Position numbers and translations under genes: made by a program. Under the pieces are notes generated by a model, which saw only the letters and a program-made list of their open reading frames with translations, had not been told where the DNA came from and did not search any database. From contig NZ_JAJNKA010000009.1 of NCBI RefSeq assembly GCF_021533215.1, forward strand, positions 62,001 to 126,000: a stretch of DNA of 64,000 bases, read 5' to 3'. The stretch is from Portibacter lacus (lineage in GTDB: Bacteria; Bacteroidota; Bacteroidia; Chitinophagales; Saprospiraceae). Shown one piece after another: positions 53,520-63,273 of the stretch. The first letter of the stretch is position 1; each line of letters opens with the position of its first letter.

Positions 53520-54689
53520 CTACATCATTTCATAAATTCCAGCAATACCTTGACCACCACCTATACAAGCAGTAACCATTCCGTATTTCTGGTCTCTTCT
53601 TTTCATTTCATTAAACAGCTGAGTTGATAATTTTGCACCAGTACATCCAAGTGGGTGTCCTAATGCTATCGCTCCACCATTAACATTTACGATATCTGGA
53701 TTTAATCCAGCTTCTCTAATAACTGCTAAAGATTGTGCAGCAAAGGCTTCATTTAATTCTATTAATTCGATATCATCCAGTTTCATTCCAGCTTGGCTTA
53801 GCGCTTTTGGAATGGCTGCGCATGGTCCGATACCCATATACAATGGATCTACACCCGCCACTGAACAAGAAGCTAATCTTGCGATCGGCTCTAAATTCAA
53901 TTCTTTCACCATCGCCTCGCTCATTACTAATGTAAATGACGCTCCATCTGATGTCTGAGATGAATTACCTGCCGTTACACTTCCGCCATTAGCGAATACA
54001 GGTCTTAATTTACTAAGTGCTTCCACTGTCGTAGACCTTCTCACGCCTTCATCAACTTTAAAAGTGTAATCACGCGTTTTGCGTTGATCGTCCTCCACAT
54101 AAACTTGGTGAATATCAATTGGTACGATTTCACTTTCGAAAAATCCTTTATCAATTGCATTCGCAGCTTTCACATGTGACTGATAAGAAAATTCATCCTG
54201 ATCTTCCCTGCTTACGCCATATTTATTCGCAACCGCCTCTGCAGTTAATCCCATGCCGATAAGGTAATTCGGCTGCTCGACTGCTACTTTGTAACTTGGT
54301 GCTAATTTGTATCCAGTCATCGGAATTGCACTCATGCTTTCCGTTCCTCCTGCTATAAAACATTCTCCCATTCCTCCTCTAACCTTTGCAACGGCCATTG
54401 CAATTGCTTCTAATCCTGATCCACAATATCTATTAATTACGATACCTGGAACACTCTTTCCTAATGCTCTAGCAGAAATTTGTCTACCGATCTGTAGTCC
54501 TTGCTCACCTTCTGGATTAGCACAGCCTACGATGACATCATCTACACGACTTGGATCCAAATCTGGAACTTGCGCCATTAGATGATTAATAACATCAACT
54601 GCTAAGTCATCTGATCTATAAAAACGTAATGCGCCTCTCCCTGCTTTGCCTATGGCTGATCTATATGCTTTAACTATATATGCTTCCAT
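53520..54689 (-). CDS. fadA: Acetyl-CoA acyltransferase (3-ketoacyl-CoA thiolase)
   Basis: The last step of beta-oxidation: cleaves 3-ketoacyl-CoA with CoA. The 389-residue protein shows the thiolase triad: nucleophilic Cys89 in INRYCGSGLEAIA, His in NGGAIALGHPLGCTGAK, and the second Cys in VTACIGGGQG. Length equals FadA of other bacteria. It lies 26 bp downstream of fadN on the minus strand and is followed by a strong terminator. The pair thus forms the fadNA operon. Confidence 0.96.
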   Translation of the reverse strand: MEAYIVKAYRSAIGKAGRGALRFYRSDDLAVDVINHLMAQVPDLDPSRVDDVIVGCANPEGEQGLQIGRQISARALGKSVPGIVINRYCGSGLEAIAMAVAKVRGGMGECFIAGGTESMSAIPMTGYKLAPSYKVAVEQPNYLIGMGLTAEAVANKYGVSREDQDEFSYQSHVKAANAIDKGFFESEIVPIDIHQVYVEDDQRKTRDYTFKVDEGVRRSTTVEALSKLRPVFANGGSVTAGNSSQTSDGASFTLVMSEAMVKELNLEPIARLASCSVAGVDPLYMGIGPCAAIPKALSQAGMKLDDIELIELNEAFAAQSLAVIREAGLNPDIVNVNGGAIALGHPLGCTGAKLSTQLFNEMKRRDQKYGMVTACIGGGQGIAGIYEMM

Positions 54690-54715
54690 TTTTTTTAATT
54701 TTTTTTGTCAATTTA

Positions 54716-57106
54716 TTAATTTCTCAATGGCTTGTTTTTCTCAAGCATATGTTGAATTCGCTCTAGGGTTTTTTGTTCCCCAGCTAAACTTAAAAAGGCC
54801 TCTCTTTCAATGTCCAATAAATATTGTTCCGACACCAATGATTGCTCTGATAAATCTCCTCCACATAGAACATAAGCAACTTTCTGAGCAATTTTCACAT
54901 CGTGATCAGAAGCATAATGCCCTAATTTTAACGAATGAGCAGCTGCATATAAAGTAGCCATTCCGCCTTGACCTAAGACCTTAATATCTTTTCGTTGAAT
55001 AGGTGCAGTATAACCATCCGCTAAGTAAAGTACTTTCTGTTTTGCTTCAGCAATATTTCGCTTCACATTCATCACCACTTCATCTCTGCCTTTGATTAAA
55101 TATCCTAAGTTATAGGCTTCTTGAGCTGATGTTGCAACCGCTGCTGTCGCAATGGTTTTGAAATTTTCAATTAACGTTGGCATCTGTACATCTCCTTCGA
55201 AGAATGAATCTGAAGTTCTAAGCGCGAACTCCTTCGTTCCACCACCACCAGGAATTAATCCAACTCCTACTTCCACTAGACCTATATATGATTCTGCAGC
55301 AACCGCTCCTGCGTCGCAATGCATTAGCGTTTCACAACCGCCACCGAAGACATATCCTTGAGTTGCCGCAACCACGGGTATGCTAGAATATCGGCATCTC
55401 ATCGTGGTATCTTGGAAAAGCTTAACGGCCTGATTTAACTCATCGAATTGCTGCTGGAAAGCAAACATTCCGATCAACATCAAATTGGCACCGACAGAAA
55501 AATTCTGATCGTTATTCCCGATTACAAGACCTTTCCATCCATCTTCCTCCGCAATTCTGATAGATTCCTGCATTCCTCTCAGAATACCTTCACCGATAGA
55601 ATTCATTTTACTTGTAAATTCTAAGCATAAGACACCGTCACCTATATCGTGAAGGGTCATCTCGTCATTTTTATATACAGGTGCTTTCTCTCTGTGATCA
55701 TCTAAGTATATAAATGCCTCAGCTCCTGGTAACGCTTCGTATGCTTTCGTTGCTGGATTGTAACAAGTTCTAATTCCATCTTTAGAAGAGTAGAAAGTCT
55801 TGAATCCGGCTGCGTGCATTTCTTTTACCCAGTCAGCGATTACTTCGCCTTGAGCTTCTGCATCTTTGATACCATTTTCTAAACCGATGATGTCCCAGTT
55901 TTCAAATGGTCCTAATTCCCAAGCGAATCCAGCTGTCATCGCGTAGTCGATATTGTAGATAGCATCAGTGATTTCTGGATATCTTAAAGAAGCGTAACTA
56001 AACATAGATGCGAAACTCCTTCTTATGAATTCTCCACCTTTATCATCAGACTTATAAATTGCTTTGATTCTTTTATCGAGCTGGTCGATTTGCTTAGCAA
56101 CGCCTAATGAAGGAAGTTTCGGAGCTTTTGTTGGTTCGTACTCATTTGTTTCCAAGTTTAATCCTAGAATGATAGGTCTGCCACTATCGTCTCTCTTTCC
56201 AGTTTTCTTATAGAATCCATGTCCAGTTTTATTTCCTAGAAATTTATTCTCGATCAAGTGATCAAAAAATCCAGGTAGCTGAACTTCCTGTACATCTTTA
56301 TCATCAGGGCAGTTGGCTTTAAGTCCTTTGATCACTTTGTCCATGACATCAAGACCCACCAAGTCTCCTAGTCTGTAAGATCCTGTCTTAGGTCTTCCTA
56401 TCGCAGGTCCTGTAAGTTTATCTACTTCTGTGATGTCGAGTCCCATTTCTTTCGTGAGCTCCATGCCTTTCGCCATCAGATATACCCCAACTCTATTCGC
56501 TATAAATGCAGGTGTATCTTTACAAAGTACCGTTTGTTTTCCAAGCTGACGATCTCCATATTCCATAAAGAAATCAATCACCGCTTGATCTGTGTCAGGC
56601 GTAGGGATGATTTCTAATAGTCTTAAATATCTTGGTGGATTAAAGAAGTGTGTGCCAAGAAAATGCTTTTTGAAATCCTCAGATCTGCCTTCTGACATCA
56701 TGTGAATAGGAATTCCAGATGTATTCGAACTAACAAGCGAACCTTGTTTTCTATATTTTTCTACTTTTTCAAATATTTGCTTCTTAATATCAAGGCGCTC
56801 TATAACTACCTCGATAATCCAATCACAATCTGCTATTTTATCAAAATCGTCATCAAAGTTACCTGTGGTAATTCTACTAACTAATTTCTTTTCATAAAAT
56901 GGGGCAGGCTTTGATTTGGTTGCTGCTTTAAGAGCACCATTCACAATACTATTACGAACGGCCTTTACATTTTTTTGTTCTTCAGGAAGATTGAATGGAA
57001 CAATATCCAGCATCAATACTTCTAATCCAATATTCGCAAGGTGCGCGGCAATTCCAGAACCCATTACTCCGGATCCTAAGACTGCAACTTTTCTTATTTG
57101 GTACAT
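54716..57106 (-). CDS. fadN: 3-hydroxyacyl-CoA dehydrogenase / enoyl-CoA hydratase (FadN type)
   Basis: Catalyses the hydration and 3-hydroxyacyl-CoA dehydrogenation steps of beta-oxidation. In this 796-residue protein the dehydrogenase comes first (NAD site VLGSGVMGSGIAAHLANIG at ~9-27; GTHFFNPPRYLRLLEIIP; GFYKKTG), and the crotonase domain follows in the second half (FSVGANLMLIG; GYVFGGGCETLMHCD; ELNEAFAAQ-type ends are in fadA). That order matches Bacillus FadN (YusL), opposite to E. coli FadB. The start at 57106 follows a -7 box overlapping a 17-bp palindrome. First gene of the operon with fadA. Confidence 0.95.
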   Translation of the reverse strand: MYQIRKVAVLGSGVMGSGIAAHLANIGLEVLMLDIVPFNLPEEQKNVKAVRNSIVNGALKAATKSKPAPFYEKKLVSRITTGNFDDDFDKIADCDWIIEVVIERLDIKKQIFEKVEKYRKQGSLVSSNTSGIPIHMMSEGRSEDFKKHFLGTHFFNPPRYLRLLEIIPTPDTDQAVIDFFMEYGDRQLGKQTVLCKDTPAFIANRVGVYLMAKGMELTKEMGLDITEVDKLTGPAIGRPKTGSYRLGDLVGLDVMDKVIKGLKANCPDDKDVQEVQLPGFFDHLIENKFLGNKTGHGFYKKTGKRDDSGRPIILGLNLETNEYEPTKAPKLPSLGVAKQIDQLDKRIKAIYKSDDKGGEFIRRSFASMFSYASLRYPEITDAIYNIDYAMTAGFAWELGPFENWDIIGLENGIKDAEAQGEVIADWVKEMHAAGFKTFYSSKDGIRTCYNPATKAYEALPGAEAFIYLDDHREKAPVYKNDEMTLHDIGDGVLCLEFTSKMNSIGEGILRGMQESIRIAEEDGWKGLVIGNNDQNFSVGANLMLIGMFAFQQQFDELNQAVKLFQDTTMRCRYSSIPVVAATQGYVFGGGCETLMHCDAGAVAAESYIGLVEVGVGLIPGGGGTKEFALRTSDSFFEGDVQMPTLIENFKTIATAAVATSAQEAYNLGYLIKGRDEVVMNVKRNIAEAKQKVLYLADGYTAPIQRKDIKVLGQGGMATLYAAAHSLKLGHYASDHDVKIAQKVAYVLCGGDLSEQSLVSEQYLLDIEREAFLSLAGEQKTLERIQHMLEKNKPLRN

Positions 57107-57119
57107 ATGTGTATATTTT

Positions 57120-57136
57120 TTTGACTTTGAGTCAAA
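57120..57136 (-). promoter_or_regulatory. Palindromic operator of fadN
   Basis: TTTGACT-TTG-AGTCAAA: perfect 7-bp arms, three-base centre. Only 13 bases before the fadN ATG and overlapping its -7 box. An identical-arm palindrome precedes fadE at 63422. Best read as a repressor site for fatty acid degradation genes. Confidence 0.65.
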
Positions 57137-57140
57137 TTTA
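57133..57140 (-). promoter_or_regulatory. -7 box of fadN
   Basis: On the minus strand TAAATTTG, an exact TAnnTTTG match. It is part of a second palindrome, CAAATTTATAAATTTG (57133-57148), which also gives a TAAATTTG box on the plus strand. No clear -33 TTTG upstream. It overlaps the operator by four bases, as expected for repression. Confidence 0.5.
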
Positions 57141-57306
57141 TAAATTTGATTTCTTTAATCCTAATATAAAAGGAATAAATGGGTTTAATGTTTAAAGAAC
57201 TAAGTTTAATGTTTGGGAATTGTTCTGAAGGGCAAAATGATTTGGATTTGCGAATTTGGATTTGTGATTTTCGATTGCTGGCTAATAGGACGGTTAACCT
57301 AGGTAA

Positions 57307-57634
57307 GGAAAAGATCTTACATCGCTATGAGCGCTGTCAGATCAGCAGACTGAATAGGATTTTGTCTGATGTTAGCGCTTTCCGCGATGACATCAGTTGG
57401 GTAGGAAAAGATCTTACATCGCTATGAGCGCTGTCAGATCAGCAGACTGAATAGGAATTTGTCTGATGTTAGCGTTTTCCGCGATGACATCAGTTGGGTA
57501 GGAAAAGATCCTACATCGCTATGAGCGCTGTTAGATCAGCAGACTGAATAGGAGTTTATCTGATGTTAGCGCTTTCCGCGATGACATCAGTTGGGTAGGA
57601 AAAGATCCTACATCGCTATGAGCGCTGTCAGATC
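57307..57634 (+). repeat. 97-bp tandem repeat array with internal hairpins
   Basis: Units begin at 57307, 57404, 57501 and 57598 (GGAAAAGATC each time), giving three full 97-bp units and a partial fourth that breaks off after GTCAGATC. Units differ at a few bases only. Each can fold: ATCGC pairs with GCGAT, AGCGCT with AGCGCT, and TCAGA with TCTGA, leaving a loop around GACTGAATAGG. Unit 2 carries a change in the second arm (AGCGTT). No coding potential and no similarity to the 138-bp array. Confidence 0.9.
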
Positions 57635-57658
57635 GAAATGAGAATATAGATCGACATT

Positions 57659-57672
57659 AAAACATTGACCTA
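57659..57672 (+). repeat. Intergenic 14-mer AAAACATTGACCTA
   Basis: Exact copy, followed by an A-run (AAAAAAAAG), 31 bases past the 3' end of the small minus-strand gene at 57704. Confidence 0.5.
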
Positions 57673-57703
57673 AAAAAAAGAGAAAATTGCTTAGGAAACC
57701 AGA

Positions 57704-57868
57704 CTAGATAACGTCTAGTGCATACACTAACGAAGTCAATATAAATGGCAACATCACCCAAAACCAAGCTGGCTTTAGGAAAAGAAATCCAAAACATATA
57801 ACTGTTGATACTAAAAAGATTAACCAGTATAATCCTTTTGAACGTTTTTTCGACTGTGTATCTGCCAT
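57704..57868 (-). CDS. Small two-helix membrane protein
   Basis: A 54-residue protein: MADTQSKKRSKGLYWLIF start with a basic N-tail, then two transmembrane helices (~13-32 and ~34-53) and an acidic end (YALDVI). I chose the ATG at 57868. The frame continues upstream to 57952, but the extra 28 residues look like leader sequence and lack the polar-basic start. No family recognised. Gene calls of this size are uncertain, but the topology is clean. Confidence 0.5.
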   Translation of the reverse strand: MADTQSKKRSKGLYWLIFLVSTVICFGFLFLKPAWFWVMLPFILTSLVYALDVI

Positions 57869-58044
57869 AATTAAATTAATTTGCTGCAAACATATCACTT
57901 TTGCAACAAAAATCAATCTCATATCGTCTAATATTTGAAAACTTATTTTCAATACTTACGTCGTGTAGAAGATAATTAAAGTATGGTAAGCCTTTACATT
58001 GGTTATAAATCAATGTACTTTTAGTAAAATTTTAATCTATTCTA

Positions 58045-59754
58045 ATGAATCCAGACAACATTAATCCTAAGCGGGATGCATTTCTCGATAAGATGAGAAA
58101 AAAATTTAACGTAAAGGATCCGATTCTAAATTTTACCACAGCATCAACTAGGAATCCAGAAAAGCCTACTTTCGATCCTAAGAAAATGTCCTTAGATAAT
58201 TATCAAGGTCCATGGGAAAAGGAACAGATCACACATTTAATTAGAAGATTAAAATTCGGCTTAACGAAGCAAGACTTGACGGACTTTTCAGCAATGACGA
58301 TGGAAGAAGCAGTGGATACACTACTTACGGAAGGACCACAGCATGATCCACCAGTCAATGACTACAATGATGGTGGAGAAATCAATGATCCAGATGTGGA
58401 ATTTGGGAAAACATGGGTGAATAAAGTTGGGCCTACTGATTATGATGGTGAGCGACTGATGTCATTAAAAAGATATTGGTTGGATAATATATTAAATCAA
58501 GGTCATAGTATAACTGAAAAGATGCTTTTATTCTGGCACAATCACTTAGTGACACAATGGTGGGGAGTTTTTTATGGAAAGGCATCTTACGATTATTTAG
58601 AATTGTTGAGGAAGTTTCACATGGGTGATATCAAGGAGTTAGTTAAGCAAATGACAATAGATGTTTCGATGTTGTATTACCTGAATGGGGCTTCGAGTTA
58701 TAAGGATGCGCCGGATGAGAATTATGCAAGAGAACTTCAGGAATTGTTTACCATCGGAAAAGGACCGAATGCGAATTATACAGAAGGCGATGTTAGAATG
58801 GCGGCGAAAGTATTAACTGGATGGACGGTAACCTGGCCAGGAAGAGCATTTGCTTACGAAGAATGGCGACATGATGAGACTGATAAACAGTTTTCTGAGT
58901 TTTATGGAAATAGGGTTATCGCAGGGCGAGGTGGCCAAGAGGGCAAAGAAGAGTTGGATGACTTAATAGACATGATTTTCGATAACAATGAATGTGCATT
59001 GTTTCTATGTCGGAAAATATATAGCTTCTTTGTCTATCCAGAAATAGATGCAGATGTAGAAGAGAAGATTATCGTTCCACTTGCTAATTTGCTTAGAGAA
59101 AGTAATTATGTCGTGAAACCGGTTTTAGATAAATTATTCAAGAGTGAGCATTTCTACGATCTGAATGTGAAAGGTTCAGTGATAAAAGATCCGGTCAATC
59201 ACTTGTTAGGATTGTGGAGGACTTTAGATCCGCCGGTTCCAAGTAATTTTAGTGCATTAGATAAAGCTGAAATGAAAACAGCAATGATCTGGTCCATGCA
59301 TAATATAGGAATGCAAATAGGTGATCCACCGAATGTGGCGGGATGGCAGGCTTATTACCAAGCTCCGAATTTTGATAAGGGTTGGATAACAACGAATACG
59401 ATAACTGGAAGAGGACTTCATACGGATTCATTAGTTTATTGGGGTTTTTGGAATCCGAAAGAGCCTATACCAGCAGATTTCATAAAGTTTGCAGAAACTT
59501 TAGATTCACCAGAAGATCCTAATCAACTAATCGATCAGATAACACTTTTACTTTTCGGGTTAGATATTAATGAGGCATCGAAAGGGCGTTTGAAAAGCGT
59601 ATTACTATCTGGACAATCAGAGGATTATTACTGGACGAACGCTTGGTTTGAATACCAAAATAATCCTACAGAAGATAGTCGTAGAATTATAGAAGATCGA
59701 CTTAAATGGATGATGCAACGGGTGTTGCAGTATGCAGAATACCAATTAATGTAA
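58045..59754 (+). CDS. DUF1800 family protein
   Basis: A 569-residue protein with the DUF1800 signatures: HLIRRLKFGLTKQDL near 75-90, KMLLFWHNHLVTQWWG (the FWHNH motif), YYLNGASSYKDAPDENYARE with NYARELQELFTIG, AAKVLTGWTV, and PPNVAGWQAYYQ. The residue pattern suggests a metal-binding or peroxidase-like role, but function is unknown. No signal peptide is obvious. It is followed 30 bp later by a DUF1501 gene. This pair is conserved across Bacteroidota, Planctomycetes and other phyla, implying that the products work together. Confidence 0.9.
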   Translation: MNPDNINPKRDAFLDKMRKKFNVKDPILNFTTASTRNPEKPTFDPKKMSLDNYQGPWEKEQITHLIRRLKFGLTKQDLTDFSAMTMEEAVDTLLTEGPQHDPPVNDYNDGGEINDPDVEFGKTWVNKVGPTDYDGERLMSLKRYWLDNILNQGHSITEKMLLFWHNHLVTQWWGVFYGKASYDYLELLRKFHMGDIKELVKQMTIDVSMLYYLNGASSYKDAPDENYARELQELFTIGKGPNANYTEGDVRMAAKVLTGWTVTWPGRAFAYEEWRHDETDKQFSEFYGNRVIAGRGGQEGKEELDDLIDMIFDNNECALFLCRKIYSFFVYPEIDADVEEKIIVPLANLLRESNYVVKPVLDKLFKSEHFYDLNVKGSVIKDPVNHLLGLWRTLDPPVPSNFSALDKAEMKTAMIWSMHNIGMQIGDPPNVAGWQAYYQAPNFDKGWITTNTITGRGLHTDSLVYWGFWNPKEPIPADFIKFAETLDSPEDPNQLIDQITLLLFGLDINEASKGRLKSVLLSGQSEDYYWTNAWFEYQNNPTEDSRRIIEDRLKWMMQRVLQYAEYQLM

Positions 59755-59784
59755 ACCAGCACAAGAAGCTTAAAAATTGAAAAA

Positions 59785-61356
59785 ATGAAAAGAAGAAATT
59801 TTCTGAAATATACGAGTGCTGGTGTTGTTATTCCGTCTCTTGCAGGTGGAATAGGAGCTAAGGCACTAGGTTTTACGCCATTAACTTCTGCGCTTGCTGC
59901 AACTCCTATGAATGATAAGGTGGTTGTTATGATTTATCTAGCAGGAGGTAATGACGGATTGAATACCGTTGTTCCTCTAGATCAGCTAAGTAAACTAAAC
60001 AATGCTAGACCACACGTTATCATGCCAGATAGTAGTTTGTTAAAATTAGATGGGACTAATGTTGCTTTGCACCCAGCAATGGCTGGGTTTAAGGATTTGT
60101 TTGATGAAGATAGATTACAAATTATTCAAAGTGTCGGTTATCCTAATCAAGATTTTTCTCACTTTAGGTCGGCCGATATATGGATGAGTGGATCTGATGC
60201 AGATGTGGTGATTTCTAACGGTGTTCCAGGGCGATATTTGAATTATGAATATCCGAATTACCCTGCGGATTATCCGAATGATGAAATGACAGATCCATTA
60301 GCAATAGAACTTGGATGGAGTGGGAGTATGATTTTTCAAGGTCAGACGAACTCCATGGGAATGGTGATTAATAGTGCAGATGATTTTTACAATTTGATCC
60401 AAGAAGAAGTAGAACCAGCACCAGATACAAATGCAGGAGAGAGAATAGAATACATTAGGCTGATTGCTCAGCAATCACAAGTCTATGGAAAGGTGGTGAA
60501 AGAGGCTGCAGCGAAGGTAACTTCTCAAGGTAGTTATCCAGAATCAGACTTAGCGCAGCAACTTAAGGTTGTCGCTCGATTAATAGCCGGTGGATTAAAG
60601 ACCAAAATGTACATGGTAACATTAGATGGTTTTGATACTCATGATTATCAAGTAGAAAACAGTGATAAGACCCAAGGTCCGCATGCAGAATTGCTTAGAG
60701 AACTTTCTGAAGGAGTCTCCGCATTCATGAAAGATTGTGATGGATTGGGCGTTTCTGACCGCGTTATGGGAATGACATTTTCTGAATTCGGAAGAAGAAT
60801 TATTTCGAATGCATCAGGTGGGACGGATCACGGGGCGGCAGCACCTCAATTCTTATTTGGTAATCACGTAGCAAGTGGTGTATTAGGCGAGAATCCAGAT
60901 ATTCCTAACAACCCTATGTATGATGATAACCTTGAAATGCAGTATGATTTCAGACAAGTATATGCATCCATATTTGAACAGTGGCTATGTCTAGAATCAG
61001 GTGATAGAAGTGGAATATTGCTTAATGATTTCGATACGTTACCGATAACGAGTACTGCAATATGCTCACCATCAGGGACACATGAGATCAATCAGAAAGC
61101 CGGAAAATCGCTTATCGAAGTATCACCGAATCCGGTTTCGGGTGTTGCAAAGATTAAATTCGTTTCTACAGGCTCTCCATTGATTGTTAGATTATACGAT
61201 GTAAGAGGTAGTCAAGTAGGTGAGTTGTTAAGGGGCAGTTATCCGTCGGGTAAGCACTCGTTCATTTGGGATTCATCAGTGATTCCTGCGGGGAATTATT
61301 TCGTTAGAATTACAGGTGCAAATTTCGACCAAAGTAAGAAGTTAGTGAAGATCTAA
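59785..61356 (+). CDS. DUF1501 family protein with T9SS sorting domain
   Basis: A 523-residue protein exported by a twin-arginine-like signal (MKRRNFLKYTSAGVVIPSLA). The DUF1501 domain is alkaline-phosphatase/sulfatase-like: VVMIYLAGGNDGLNTVVPL, QDFSHFRSADIWMSG, MVTLDGFDTHDYQ, MTFSEFGRR and GTDHGAAAPQFLFG, where the D-T-H, E-F-G-R and D-H-G sets resemble metal ligands. The C-terminal ~75 residues are a type A T9SS sorting domain (EVSPNPVSGVAKIKF, VRLYDVRGSQVGELL, IPAGNYFVRITG). It is likely processed onto the surface. Its partner is the DUF1800 gene upstream. Confidence 0.92.
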   Translation: MKRRNFLKYTSAGVVIPSLAGGIGAKALGFTPLTSALAATPMNDKVVVMIYLAGGNDGLNTVVPLDQLSKLNNARPHVIMPDSSLLKLDGTNVALHPAMAGFKDLFDEDRLQIIQSVGYPNQDFSHFRSADIWMSGSDADVVISNGVPGRYLNYEYPNYPADYPNDEMTDPLAIELGWSGSMIFQGQTNSMGMVINSADDFYNLIQEEVEPAPDTNAGERIEYIRLIAQQSQVYGKVVKEAAAKVTSQGSYPESDLAQQLKVVARLIAGGLKTKMYMVTLDGFDTHDYQVENSDKTQGPHAELLRELSEGVSAFMKDCDGLGVSDRVMGMTFSEFGRRIISNASGGTDHGAAAPQFLFGNHVASGVLGENPDIPNNPMYDDNLEMQYDFRQVYASIFEQWLCLESGDRSGILLNDFDTLPITSTAICSPSGTHEINQKAGKSLIEVSPNPVSGVAKIKFVSTGSPLIVRLYDVRGSQVGELLRGSYPSGKHSFIWDSSVIPAGNYFVRITGANFDQSKKLVKI

Positions 61357-61450
61357 GTAATGAAATTTTAAAGGGAGGCAAATCTATTGATGTTATCTTT
61401 TGATAATTCACCAAGACTTATGGTTACAGGGAACAGAAAGGAGTATTTTT

Positions 61451-61464
61451 TAGGTCAATGTTTT
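61451..61464 (-). repeat. Intergenic 14-mer AAAACATTGACCTA
   Basis: Plus strand TAGGTCAATGTTTT after a T-run, in the 159-bp space between the convergent DUF1501 and desaturase genes. Exact copy. Confidence 0.5.
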
Positions 61465-61515
61465 AGGTATCTGTTACAAAAAAAAAGCTTCTTAACTTTA
61501 CAAGGATAGGATGAT

Positions 61516-62598
61516 TTAGGTTCCGAGTTTTTTTAAAAATCTAAAATGGGATAATATTGCCTTGTGGATAGGTAATTCATTGTATGCAAGTCCATGCTTT
61601 AAGGCTATTTTTTTAATGGAAGGGGAAATTTCAGCATACAAGGTATGTTGCATATTAGGGAAAAGGTGATGAGCAGAATGAGCATTGAACCCACCAAAGA
61701 TCCAATTGGCTACTTTGCTTTTTGGATGGTAATCCATTGATACAGCTAGTTGATGTTGGTGATAGTCAAATGGTAAAGTCCCATTTTCATTGGCAATCGG
61801 AAAGACGGTCTCCATGGTCAAGTGAGAAATGATCAATGTGAGCACAAAGAAAATTGAAATGAAAAAATGCATGCAGAAAAAAGCTATTAATATTTGACCT
61901 AATGATGCTTCAGTAAAAAGATATGGTAATCCTATCAATAAGAAAAAGTACCCCAATTTCAAGAGTATAACTTCAATCTTGAAAGAAGTAGTGTATGTTA
62001 AATCGGTCATATTCGCAACACGCGTTTTTTTCAAGTACACAAAGTCTTTAATTAAAATCCAGTGAAGTGTATAAAGACAATAAATAAACGGGGCATACAA
62101 GTGCTGGAATTTATGCATTTTCTTCAGTTTGTGCTGCTTGGAAAGTCTTATAAATGGATTGTCATCTATATCTGCATCACAACCATCCACATTAGGGAAA
62201 AGGTGATGAGAACGGATATGACGTTTTTTCCATAATGTAGCGTTAACACCTTGAAGATTAAATACCATATAGTGTAAAATAACATTGAATATTTTTTTAT
62301 CAAACAGGACTTCATGTGTAGCATCATGTGAAGCATTAAAAGCAAATAGAATCCCCGAAAGACCAAAGAAGCAGTAGGCTATGATTAAGGTGTATTGATT
62401 CGTGTAAACTGCTGGAGAGAAGATAGAGATAAAAAATAATATGTATATGAAAGCATAGAAGAGCAATTTTACCTTGATGAGTGTTTTTGCTTTTTGGATT
62501 ATTTTAGGGTTCAGTATTTTCGTAACTTCTTCATGTAATTCCATAAAGAAGGTGGAGTTAGATCTCTTAAATTTGATTGCGCTTGATTTACTTTCCAT
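61516..62598 (-). CDS. Membrane fatty acid desaturase
   Basis: A 360-residue integral membrane desaturase that introduces a double bond into acyl chains using di-iron. The three His boxes are HDATHE (~91-96), HIRSHH (~127-132) and HSAHH (~307-311), with four to six membrane helices between them (e.g. LLFYAFIYILFFISIF, GLPYLF). It resembles the linoleoyl-CoA desaturase group, but there is no cytochrome b5 domain, so electrons must come from a separate carrier. The location between beta-oxidation genes suggests lipid remodelling. No copy of the fad palindrome precedes it. Confidence 0.9.
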   Translation of the reverse strand: MESKSSAIKFKRSNSTFFMELHEEVTKILNPKIIQKAKTLIKVKLLFYAFIYILFFISIFSPAVYTNQYTLIIAYCFFGLSGILFAFNASHDATHEVLFDKKIFNVILHYMVFNLQGVNATLWKKRHIRSHHLFPNVDGCDADIDDNPFIRLSKQHKLKKMHKFQHLYAPFIYCLYTLHWILIKDFVYLKKTRVANMTDLTYTTSFKIEVILLKLGYFFLLIGLPYLFTEASLGQILIAFFCMHFFISIFFVLTLIISHLTMETVFPIANENGTLPFDYHQHQLAVSMDYHPKSKVANWIFGGFNAHSAHHLFPNMQHTLYAEISPSIKKIALKHGLAYNELPIHKAILSHFRFLKKLGT

Positions 62599-63273
62599 GC
62601 TTATTTATAAATCTAAATTCTCGATTGTTAACAATGCTTTTTGAAGAATTTATTTAAGACATTTTGAGTGTTTAACAATTCAAGGTATTGTTCCCTTTAA
62701 AAATACACAATAGCATCCTATTTTTTCAGAATTCTTTTTCATTGGTGAATTGTATTTGGTAGTAAACTCAAATGAATTGATATTTTAATAATTGTCTTAA
62801 TTCTATATTTGCGAAGTTTTTCATAAAGAATACATCATATAGTTTTACGTGATTTTAGCAATTGCTAAAAAAATAATAAACTGTATCTAACATTGGTTGG
62901 TGGGTGAGCATTTGGAAATAAGATGGAATGGATTATTGATGCAATAGATTCCACTTTTACCAAGTTTCAGTCAAGTGGACATGATGTTAAGTTAATCAGT
63001 ACGGTTCTTCGAATGAATCTGCTAAGGAACTGGAGGATAAGCTTATGTAATAATTACTCCTGTAAAGTTTATCCAATTATCTATACACGTAAATTGAAAG
63101 CGTATATAAAAAGCATTTTGTTATACATGCGGAAAAGCAAAAGTGTCTTTTTCAAATCTATCCAAATTGTATAAATCAAAATACTCAAGAACAATTTCTT
63201 CTTCCCCTAGAAACAAAGTAGATGGCATGTGTTAAAGAATTATTTTCTATTAAAGGTTGGGTCTATTCATATT

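Larger units (their letters stand above)
57107..57703. other. 597-bp noncoding gap: operator, -7 box and 97-bp repeat array
   Basis: Between fadN (minus) and the small gene at 57704 (minus). It contains the fadN operator and promoter box (57120-57140), a 97-bp tandem array (57307-57634) and a 14-mer copy at 57659. An open frame at 57179-57427 runs through the repeats and is not a gene. Confidence 0.7.

Noticed and set aside
57179-57427. 82-codon open frame
   Set aside because: It runs through the 97-bp repeats and its composition follows the repeat, so it is a by-product of the array rather than a gene.
62923-63174. 83-codon open frame beginning MEWIIDAIDSTFTKF
   Set aside because: The first ~33 codons look protein-like, but the rest does not. 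A one-base shift would give a plausible short ending, so at best it is a decayed gene; described only within the gap entry.
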